Of a stretch of 64,000 nt of DNA, positions 57,883 to 64,000 are shown piece after piece. The translations under genes were made by a program, and so were the position numbers. This DNA is from CBDCPI01 sp965220245 (GTDB lineage: Bacteria > Chloroflexota > Dehalococcoidia > Lucifugimonadales > UBA3495). Positions within the stretch are counted from its first letter, which is position 1; each line of letters begins with the position of its first letter. The notes under the pieces were generated by a model. That model was not told where the DNA came from. It saw only the letters and a list, made by a program, of their open reading frames with translations, and made no database searches. The stretch covers positions 248,001 to 312,000 of the forward strand of contig CBDCPI010000014.1 of NCBI GenBank assembly GCA_965220245.1, read 5' to 3'.

Positions 57883-58254
57883 TTACGCCAACCGCTCAGC
57901 GTCCTGGATGTAGTCGGCTGTTTCTCTGATGCGCCGCTCAGTGTCCGGGTTGCAGAGGACAACGTAGAAGCAGGAGCCGTGTAGTTGGTGAATCCGGCTG
58001 TAATAGCGGCCTACCAGCGACTTGATGTTGCTGTCCTGTCTGGCTAAGGCGTCCAACCCGTCCGAGGTTAGGGCGGTGGGGCCGGGTTCCTCACCCGTGT
58101 GGGCCAGAATCAGGGCGTCAGTTGCCCTCTTGGTAGCGCACCATGCCTTTTCGGCCGAGTCGCGGAGGTCACCAGCTTCCAGCCGTTCCAGGGCGGACTT
58201 GTGCATCTCCCTGGCGTCGTCGAATATCTCCATTACTCTGCTGGTTGCTGCCAT
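57883..58254 (-). CDS. HEPN-domain protein, distant paralogue
   Basis: 123 residues starting MAATSRVMEIFDDAREMHKSALERLEAGDLRDSAEKAWCATKRATDALILAHTG. It is clearly a paralogue of the tandem trio at 32852-34047 (shared AEKAWCATKRATDALILA and ETADYIQDAERLA). The R-x4-H RNase motif is in RYYSRIHQLHGSCFY. It stands alone, 24 kb from the trio, next to MITE C. No antitoxin partner is seen. Confidence 0.82.
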   Translation of the reverse strand: MAATSRVMEIFDDAREMHKSALERLEAGDLRDSAEKAWCATKRATDALILAHTGEEPGPTALTSDGLDALARQDSNIKSLVGRYYSRIHQLHGSCFYVVLCNPDTERRIRETADYIQDAERLA

Positions 58255-58402
58255 CTACCTTGCTCCAGCGCCGATGTTAGTTACCAGCTTATTCGCCCTG
58301 CGTTCCGTGCCTTGGCGCCTATGACCCCTTCATGCTACCAATGGGTAGCATACAAGACAATTAAAAGGCCCTGCTGTCGGGGGAACTCGGATTTAGCCGA
58401 CG

Positions 58403-59980
58403 CTAAAGGGTGACTAAACGCGCATTGTGGATATGAGGCAGTGCGATGATCTCCTCCAGCACTTGGGGCGGGACCTGGTCGTCCAGGCCCAGCACCATCA
58501 TGGCGCGGCCGCGCAAGTTGAGGCGGCCCACCTCCATGAACGAGATATTGATATTGTGCCGTCCCGCGATGGTGCCCACAGCGCCGATAGAGCCGGGTTG
58601 GTCCTGGTTATCTACAAACAACATATAGGGCGCCGAAGTCACAATGTCCAACCAGTAGTCATTGACCTTAACAATGTGAGTCTCGCCCCGCATGGAAGTG
58701 CCCGCCAAGGTGACACTCCCTTGGTTGGTTTCCAAGGTGGCGCTAACCATGCTGCCGTACTCTTGGGCCACGGCGTTCTGCTGCTCGGTTACGTTCAGCC
58801 CTCGCTCTTGGGCCAATCGGGCGGCGTTGATCAGGTTGACCTGACCGCTGGTGACCGGCCCCAGCAACCCCGCCAACACCGCGGCCTTCAGACTGGCCGT
58901 TTCGTGCTGGGTAATGTCCCCTTCGTAGCGGATAGTGATAGCCACAAACTGGCCCTCGGCCAGGTAGGTCAGCAACCGGCCCACCACCGAGGCTACCCGG
59001 ATGTACGGTTCCAGCACCGCTTGGACCTCCGGAGGCACAAAGGGCGCATTGACAGTATTCCGGGCCGGTTCCCCGTTAAGCACCGCCAACACCTGCTCGG
59101 CAGCTTCTACCGCGACCTCCCGCTGGGCTTCCCGGGTCGACGCTCCCAGGTGTGGGGTGACCACTACCTTGGGGTGGGCCAGCAAAGGAATGGGGCCCGG
59201 AGGTTCTTCCGAGAATACATCGAGCGCAACCCCGGCGAGCTTTCCCAACTCCAAAGCCGCTAGCAACGCCTTCTCGTCGATCAACTCGCCCCTAGCGACG
59301 TTGATCAGGCGGGCATCCGGTTTCATCTGAGAGAGTTCCTTGTCCCCGATCAGGTTCCGGTTGCTGTCGGTCAAAGGGGTGTGCAAGGTAACAAAGTCAG
59401 ACTCGGCCAGCAAACGCTCCAAGGACAACAGCTCGGCGCCCAGCCTCCGGGCGTAGTCGGGGGAGACGAACGGGTCATAGGCCACCAAGCGCATACCGAA
59501 GCTTTGGGCCCGGCGGGCCACTTCGGAGCCGACCCGGCCCAAGCCGATGACGCCCAAGGTCTTGTCTCGAATCTCGATGCCCATGAAGGCGCTGCGCCGC
59601 CACTCCCCGGCTTTCAAAGACTGGTGGGCGTAAGGGATGTTTCGGGATAGGGCCAGCATCAGCCCCAGGGTATGCTCGGCCGCCGCCACGGTGTTGCCGG
59701 TGGGAGCATTGACCACTGCAATACCGGACCTGGTTGCCGCATCCAAGTCGATGTTGTCCACGCCAATCCCGGCCCGAGCTACAACCTGGAGGTTCTTTCC
59801 CGCCGCCAAGACCGCTGCGGTAACTTTGGTCTCGCTGCGGACGACCAGCGCTTCGTAGTCGCCCACTACGCCAAGCAGCTCCGACGGGTCCATCCCGGTG
59901 TTGACGTCCACTTCGGCACTAGACCTTAGTAGGTCTACCCCCTCAGGGGCGATGGGGTCAGCTATCAATATTCTGGGCAT
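58403..59980 (-). CDS. serA: D-3-phosphoglycerate dehydrogenase
   Basis: 525 residues, the long form with an intervening domain and a C-terminal ACT domain. It oxidises 3-phosphoglycerate in serine synthesis. Key parts are RAGIGVDNIDLDAATRSGIAVVNAPTGNT, NAD-binding LGVIGLGRVGSEVARRAQSFG, NVARGELIDEKALLAALE with the catalytic Arg, and PHLGASTREAQREVAVEAAEQV with the active-site His. The ACT domain (MLFVDNQDQPGSIGAVGTIAGRHNINISFMEVGR) senses serine. The start is MPRILIADPIAPEGVDLL with a usual ribosome site. Confidence 0.97.
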   Translation of the reverse strand: MPRILIADPIAPEGVDLLRSSAEVDVNTGMDPSELLGVVGDYEALVVRSETKVTAAVLAAGKNLQVVARAGIGVDNIDLDAATRSGIAVVNAPTGNTVAAAEHTLGLMLALSRNIPYAHQSLKAGEWRRSAFMGIEIRDKTLGVIGLGRVGSEVARRAQSFGMRLVAYDPFVSPDYARRLGAELLSLERLLAESDFVTLHTPLTDSNRNLIGDKELSQMKPDARLINVARGELIDEKALLAALELGKLAGVALDVFSEEPPGPIPLLAHPKVVVTPHLGASTREAQREVAVEAAEQVLAVLNGEPARNTVNAPFVPPEVQAVLEPYIRVASVVGRLLTYLAEGQFVAITIRYEGDITQHETASLKAAVLAGLLGPVTSGQVNLINAARLAQERGLNVTEQQNAVAQEYGSMVSATLETNQGSVTLAGTSMRGETHIVKVNDYWLDIVTSAPYMLFVDNQDQPGSIGAVGTIAGRHNINISFMEVGRLNLRGRAMMVLGLDDQVPPQVLEEIIALPHIHNARLVTL

Positions 59981-60258
59981 ACTTTCCAGTCCTGGTGCGA
60001 GTTCAAAGCTAACTTTTCTTGGTTCACATCCTGCCCTACAGCCACCAAACCCACTTTAGAATATAGCATATACTTAGCCCCGAAGCGGGCCTTTTAGTTT
60101 TCGGACCCAAGCCTCCATTCCTGCTCACCCTGAGCAGGGTTATGCCCCGGCTGTTGGCCGGGGCCGGGCCGATGGAACGAACCGGGGAGAGCAGTTCAGG
60201 GAAAGCTTGTCCGGCGGTCAATTGATATTGACAAGCGCGGCGGATTGACCTAGGGCGG

Positions 60259-61044
60259 TCAAGGGTCCTGTCGGCGCTGGAGCTCATTTTCCAGTTCGCG
60301 GACACGGGCCTCGGCGCTGTCGGCGCGGGCTTCGGCGCTGTCGGCGCGGGCTTCGGCGGCTAAGCGTCCCCTGCGTTCTGCGGCGCGCTCTGCGGCCTCT
60401 TCGTCGTGGGTCCGCAGGTAGCGCCGTGTTATTGGGTCATACCAGCGGAGCTGCATGTTCTCCCAGCACACGTCGAGGTTCAGCGCGGTGCTGTGCCCCC
60501 AGTAGTGCTGCTCGTCCGTTTGGATGATGTCGATGGGCTGGTATACGCCGTCAACGAGCCGGTCTCCGCCCAGATGTTGCCGGTGGTACTCTCCGCCCGA
60601 AGGGTCGAAACGCCAATATTCACTCACTTTGTAATCTTGGTACCCTCTTCTCTTTCTCCCCTCATCATGTCGGCCGGTGCTCTCTGAGGCCACTTCCAGC
60701 ACGAAGTCCGGCGCCTTGCCCTGCTCTTCGATGGCGTAGCCTCGCTGGGTTATGACGGTATCCGGGTCTACGTCGAAGGCGACGAGCAGGTCCGGAATTA
60801 GAAGGCCCACCTGCTGGCTGTGGCGCCAAGCCAGCGGTGTTTCGCTGATGACCAGGGTTGTGTCGAGAGAACCGAAGTGGCGGTGCAGGGTGGTCAGATA
60901 ACCTGGGCGGTAGAGATACAGCGGGTTGTTCATATCGTCCCTGGGCGGAAAGTCCGGGAATTGCTTGGCCGGTGTTTGCGGGACTAGTTTGCCGGTCATT
61001 ACGGTCCTCGTACGGTCGAGTGGGACGGAGATAAGTGCAGTCAT
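60259..61044 (-). CDS. Uma2-family nuclease, copy 1
   Basis: 261 residues. The Uma2 PD-(D/E)xK core is visible: LLIPDLLVAFDVDPDTVITQRGYAIEEQGKAPDFVLEVASESTGRHDEGRKRRGYQDYKVSEYWRFDP, with D and ExV catalytic positions. Then comes DIIQTDEQHYWGHSTALNLDVCWENMQLRWYDPITRRYL. A C-terminal coiled-coil with EARADSAEARADSAEAR is one 7-residue unit longer than in copy 2. Uma2 proteins are abundant in cyanobacteria and Chloroflexota; their role is not settled. Confidence 0.87.
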   Translation of the reverse strand: MTALISVPLDRTRTVMTGKLVPQTPAKQFPDFPPRDDMNNPLYLYRPGYLTTLHRHFGSLDTTLVISETPLAWRHSQQVGLLIPDLLVAFDVDPDTVITQRGYAIEEQGKAPDFVLEVASESTGRHDEGRKRRGYQDYKVSEYWRFDPSGGEYHRQHLGGDRLVDGVYQPIDIIQTDEQHYWGHSTALNLDVCWENMQLRWYDPITRRYLRTHDEEAAERAAERRGRLAAEARADSAEARADSAEARVRELENELQRRQDP

Positions 61045-61051
61045 TATAACG

Positions 61052-61081
61052 AAAAGGCCCTAGCCCCAAAGCGGGCCTTTT
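61052..61081. terminator. Terminator-like hairpin between the Uma2 copies
   Basis: AAAAGGCCC (61052-61060) pairs with GGGCCTTTT (61073-61081) around a 12-nt loop, with T-rich DNA after it. The counterpart before copy 2 (62034 on) is degraded. Confidence 0.55.
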
Positions 61082-61258
61082 ACTTTTCGGACCCAAGCCT
61101 CCATTCCCGCTCACCCTGAGCAGGGTTATGCCCCGGCTGTTGGCCGGGGCCGGGCCGATGGAACGAACCGGGGAGAGCAGTTCAGGGAAAATTTGTCCGG
61201 GAAAGCTTGTCCGGCGGTCAATTGATATTGACAAGCGCGGCGGATTGACCTAGGGCGG

Positions 61259-62023
61259 TCAAGGGTCCTGTCGGCGCTGGAGCTCATTTTCCAGTTCGCG
61301 GACACGGGCCTCGGCGCTGTCGGCGCGGGCCTCGGCGGCTAAGCGTCCCCTGCGTTCTGCGGCGCGCTCTGCGGCCTCTTCGTCGTGGGTCCGCAGGTAG
61401 CGCCGTGTTATTGGGTCATACCAGCGGAGCTGCATGTTCTCCCAGCACACGTCGAGGTTCAGCGCGATGCTGTGCCCCCAGTAGTGCTGCTCGTCCGTTT
61501 GGATGATGTCAATGGGCTGGTATACGCCGTCAACGAGCCGGTCTCCGCCCAGATGTTGCAGGTGGTACTCTCCACCCGAAGGGTCGAAACGCCAATATTC
61601 ACTCACTTTGTAATCTTGGTACCCTCTTCTCTTTCTCCCCTCATCATGTCGCCCGGTGCTCTCTGAGGCCACTTCCAGCACGAAGTCCGGCGCCTTGCCC
61701 TGCTCTTCGATGGCGTAGCCTCGCTGCGCTATGACGGCATCCGGGTCTACGTCAAAGGCGACGAGCAGGTCCGGAATTAGAAGGCCCACCTGCTGGCTGT
61801 GGCGCCAAGCCAGCGGTGTTTCGCTGATGACCAGGGTTGTGTCGAGAGAACCGAAGTGGCGGTGCAGGGTGGTCAGATAACCTGGGCGGTAGAGATATAG
61901 CGGGTTGTTCATATCGTCCCTGGGCGGAAAGTCCGGGAATTGCTTGGCCGGTGTTTGCGGGACTAGTTTGCCGGTCATTACGGTCCTCGTATGGTCGAGT
62001 GGGACGGAGATAAGTGCAGTCAT
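61259..62023 (-). CDS. Uma2-family nuclease, copy 2
   Basis: 254 residues, nearly identical to copy 1 with one fewer coiled-coil heptad (EARADSAEARVRELENELQRRQDP). Substitutions are few (for example HTRTVM for RTRTVM, DAVIAQR for DTVITQR). The PD-(D/E)xK residues are all kept, so both copies may be active. It is the upstream copy in the direction of transcription. Confidence 0.87.
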   Translation of the reverse strand: MTALISVPLDHTRTVMTGKLVPQTPAKQFPDFPPRDDMNNPLYLYRPGYLTTLHRHFGSLDTTLVISETPLAWRHSQQVGLLIPDLLVAFDVDPDAVIAQRGYAIEEQGKAPDFVLEVASESTGRHDEGRKRRGYQDYKVSEYWRFDPSGGEYHLQHLGGDRLVDGVYQPIDIIQTDEQHYWGHSIALNLDVCWENMQLRWYDPITRRYLRTHDEEAAERAAERRGRLAAEARADSAEARVRELENELQRRQDP

Positions 62024-62171
62024 TATAACGAAAAGGCTCTAGCCCCGAAGCGGAATCCTTGACCCTCGGTCGGGTTCGCTAGTAGGATGGGCAGTGGCAA
62101 GGGTCAGGCGTTACTGAGGCGGTCCGTAAAACAACGCCGAAGACGCCGTCTGGGGAATTTGGAGGCACAGC

Positions 62172-63383
62172 ATGTTTCTGATGCGGTTCACCGAGCGGGC
62201 TTATACCAACTACAGCGAGGAGGATGTCAGGAACAGCCCTAACAGCGCCGTGCGTTTGACCTTCTCCAACTCTCACTTCGACCCCCAGGTAGCGGCGCGC
62301 CAGTACAACGAGTATCTGGACGAGTACGAGTTCAGCGAAGAGATGGGGTTCGATGGCTTGATGCTCAACGAGCACCATAACACCCCCACTTGTTTGGGGG
62401 CGACCATGAACTTGGAGGCGGCTATCCTGGCCCGGGCTACCAAGCGGCCCAAGATAGTCCTGTTGGGCAATCCCTTGCCCATCTTCGACAACCCCCTGCG
62501 ATTGGCCGAAGAACTGGCCGAGATCGACATGATCTCCGGGGGCCGGTTGGTTTCGGGGTTCGTCCGCGGCACTGGCGTGGAAAGCCTAGCCACCAACACC
62601 AACCCCTTGTACAACCGGGAACGCTTTGAAGAGGCCCACGACTTGGTCTTGAAGGCTTGGACCACCCCCGGCCCGTTCCGTTGGGAGGGTAAGCACTACC
62701 ACTTCCGGGTGGTCAACCCCTTCCAGGTGCCCTTTCAAAAACCCCATCCCCCAGTGTGGATTCCCGGCTTGGGCAGCCCGGAAACGCTGGTCTGGTGCGC
62801 CGAGCGCCACTACCCCTATATCTATCTGGAGACCGACCCTCAGGGCACCCAGGACATGATGGATATATATACCGAGGTTGCCCGGGAGCACGGTTACGAG
62901 CCGGGCCCCGAGCATTTCGGCTACCTGCTGCGGATCCATGTGCAGGATACCGACGAAAAGGCGGTCGAGGCGGCGCGGGGGTTCCTGGTAGGCAATATCG
63001 GCGTCGGGAGGGTCCCGGTGCCCAAAGACTACATGATGCCGGTGGGGTACTCTGGCAGCAGAAGCGACCCCAGGGTGGCCAAGTTCCGGGACCGCATCCG
63101 CCGGGACTCGTTCCTCGGCCTGGGCCTGGAGACGGCGCCCTATGAAGACATCCTCAACGCCAACCGATGGATTGTGGGCAGCCCGGACACAGTGGTCCGC
63201 AAACTGCGGGACGTGTTGGCGAATTTACGCCCAGGCATTCTGGGAGTCTGGACCAACGATGGTGATACCAGCCACGAAGATACTATGCGGTGTTTGGAGC
63301 TAATGGGCGAGGAGGTCTTGCCCGCATTGAGGGAAATCGGAGAGGACTTGGAGCTTACCGACCCCTTCCAGAAAGCGCCGTGA
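62172..63383 (+). CDS. LLM class flavin-dependent monooxygenase
   Basis: 403 residues: MFLMRFTERAYTNY at the start, FDGLMLNEHHNTPTCLGATMNLEAAILARATKRPKIVLLGNPLPIFDNPLRLAEELAEIDMISGGRLVSGFVRGTGVES, then FQKPHPPVWIPGLGSPETLVWCAERHYPYIYLETD. The C-terminal ANRWIVGSPDTVVRKLRDVLANLRPGILGVWTNDGDTSHEDTMRCLELMGEEVLPALRE is characteristic. It probably oxidises a small organic substrate with reduced flavin. It is the intact and longest of the four paralogous loci here. GGAG sits ~12 bp upstream of ATG. Confidence 0.92.
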   Translation: MFLMRFTERAYTNYSEEDVRNSPNSAVRLTFSNSHFDPQVAARQYNEYLDEYEFSEEMGFDGLMLNEHHNTPTCLGATMNLEAAILARATKRPKIVLLGNPLPIFDNPLRLAEELAEIDMISGGRLVSGFVRGTGVESLATNTNPLYNRERFEEAHDLVLKAWTTPGPFRWEGKHYHFRVVNPFQVPFQKPHPPVWIPGLGSPETLVWCAERHYPYIYLETDPQGTQDMMDIYTEVAREHGYEPGPEHFGYLLRIHVQDTDEKAVEAARGFLVGNIGVGRVPVPKDYMMPVGYSGSRSDPRVAKFRDRIRRDSFLGLGLETAPYEDILNANRWIVGSPDTVVRKLRDVLANLRPGILGVWTNDGDTSHEDTMRCLELMGEEVLPALREIGEDLELTDPFQKAP

Positions 63384-63449
63384 CCCGGCGGCATCCAAAC
63401 CCCGAAAGTCCAAGAACAAGTCCGCTAGTCCCGAGAACTGGAGAATAGA

Positions 63450-63487
63450 CCGCTCATCCTGAGCGAAACGGAGTGGAGTCGAAGGAC
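63450..63487. repeat. 38-bp dispersed repeat, intergenic copy
   Basis: This copy is the inverse orientation of the one in rnj (CCGCTCATCCTGAGCG..GGAGTCGAAGGAC). Both copies have the same length and conserved ends. Confidence 0.8.
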
Positions 63488-63579
63488 CCGGACCGGCTAA
63501 ACGCGATATAGTCCCAACTCCAAGACTGACCAAAGGGAACTGTAACCAAGGCGCCAGTGACTACAGGAGAGTGCTGAAC

Positions 63580-64000
63580 ATGGTCGCAACCTTTACCGAA
63601 GAGTTCGTTGACGTAGGCGAATCAAGAGTCCACCTATTAAAAGGAGGCTCCGGGGAGCCTTTGTTATTCCTCCACGGCGCTGGAGGCAGCCGGGGTTGGC
63701 CCCGCTACGCCCAAGCCCTGTCCGATCACTACACCGTGTACATTCCATCACACCCCGGTTACGGGCAGTCGGACCGGCCCCGGTGGCTAGAATCCATGGC
63801 CGACCTGGCCTCCTTTTACACTTGGTTCATGGAAGAGCAGGGGTTGGACGGGGTTCGGGCCATCGGCCACTCCATGGGAGGATGGCTGGCGGCGGAGATC
63901 GCGGTGAACTGCCGCCACGCCTTCAGCAAGCTGTTGCTGGTGGATGCGGCCGGCATCAAGCCCAACAACGGCGAGATAGTGGACATCTTTATTATCAGCC
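63580..64000 (+). CDS. Alpha/beta hydrolase, 3' partial
   Basis: It starts at ATG 63580 (AGGAGA ribosome site 10 nt upstream) and runs off the right edge after 140 codons. The fold's N-terminal half is clear: LLKGGSGEPLLFLHGAGGSRGWPRYAQALSDHYTVYIPSHPGYGQSDRPRW, with oxyanion motif HGAGG. The nucleophile elbow is GHSMGGWLAAEIA (Ser). The Asp and His lie outside the window. It could be an esterase, dehalogenase or C-C hydrolase. It is in the same orientation as the monooxygenase 196 bp upstream, from which it is separated by a repeat. Confidence 0.85.
   Translation, partial: MVATFTEEFVDVGESRVHLLKGGSGEPLLFLHGAGGSRGWPRYAQALSDHYTVYIPSHPGYGQSDRPRWLESMADLASFYTWFMEEQGLDGVRAIGHSMGGWLAAEIAVNCRHAFSKLLLVDAAGIKPNNGEIVDIFIIS

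Larger units (their letters stand above)
60083..62040. repeat. Tandem segmental duplication carrying Uma2 genes
   Basis: Two direct copies of about 980 bp (60083-61060 and 61062-62040) match almost base for base, covering the Uma2 gene and the preceding GC-rich block (CGGACCCAAGCCTCCATTCC..GGATTGACCTAGGGCGG). The differences are a 21-bp gap in the gene end, a 16-bp insertion (AATTTGTCCGGGAAAG) in the spacer of copy 2, and a few point changes. The event is recent. Confidence 0.9.

Overview
Window type. This is about 60% GC bacterial chromosome, densely coded apart from repeat-filled gaps. The gene content fits a Chloroflexota genome of the Dehalococcoidia/SAR202 kind. There are four luciferase-like flavin monooxygenase loci, an MmgE/PrpD protein, molybdenum hydroxylase (xanthine/CO-dehydrogenase-like) subunits, a B12-dependent acyl-CoA mutase, and a DUF177-rpmF-fabD-nusB-acpP block. 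The taxonomic assignment is inference from content, not from a marker tree.

Layout. 1-5380: a very large cadherin/Ig-like/fibronectin-III surface protein with a C-terminal membrane anchor, interrupted by three frameshifts. 6.0-9.1 kb: cupin, aldo/keto reductase, a VapBC toxin-antitoxin pair with a duplicated segment in the toxin, and a remnant of an ABC ATPase. 9.1-13.1 kb: a tightly coupled three-gene operon (membrane S49 peptidase, membrane-anchored DUF4350-like protein, lipoprotein with three helical repeats). 13.1-15 kb: a frameshifted peptide-type substrate-binding lipoprotein. 15.4-24.6 kb: monooxygenase, an IS5/IS903-type insertion sequence that abuts a TPR gene, glycosyltransferase, lysC, thrB, a phosphonoacetate-hydrolase-like enzyme and a TreT-like glycosyltransferase. 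24.7-31.7 kb: glmS, a coxG/coxM/coxS-like set with MmgE/PrpD, and a frameshifted monooxygenase. 32.2-34.6 kb: an LRR lipoprotein followed by three tandem HEPN paralogues and a fourth, different HEPN gene. 34.9-46 kb: core genes holA, ftsK, rnj, a type-4 uracil-DNA glycosylase, acpP, nusB, fabD, rpmF and DUF177, with an orphan oligopeptide ABC ATPase and a PHP phosphoesterase. 46-51 kb: the two parts of a methylmalonyl-CoA mutase and an acyl-CoA dehydrogenase, split by a small accessory cluster (HEPN-like gene plus two paralogues of an unknown family). 51.5-64 kb: molybdenum hydroxylase large subunit, monooxygenases, RidA, tRNA-Gly, a ketopantoate-reductase-like enzyme, a further HEPN gene, serA, two nearly identical Uma2 nuclease genes in tandem, and a truncated alpha/beta hydrolase at the right edge.

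How it works together. The core genes cover amino-acid synthesis (lysC, thrB, serA), fatty-acid initiation (fabD, acpP), cell-wall precursor supply (glmS), RNA turnover, and chromosome replication and segregation. The catabolic genes point to oxidation of organic compounds: flavin monooxygenases, molybdenum hydroxylase, acyl-CoA dehydrogenase, and B12 mutase feeding propionyl/methylmalonyl units. Around these lies an accessory layer of toxin-like RNases (PIN, HEPN), Uma2 nucleases and surface proteins.

Repeats. The most striking non-genic feature is a set of dispersed palindromic and MITE-like repeats in almost every long gap. Three elements share the terminal inverted repeat TAACTGTTCAGA and are each flanked by imperfect ~10-bp direct repeats. 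A second MITE-like family occurs twice in inverted orientation. A 38-bp repeat found in intergenic DNA is also present, in frame, inside the RNase J gene. Five single-base frameshifts, several in or next to short homopolymers, affect non-essential or redundant genes; they are either real decay or assembly errors.
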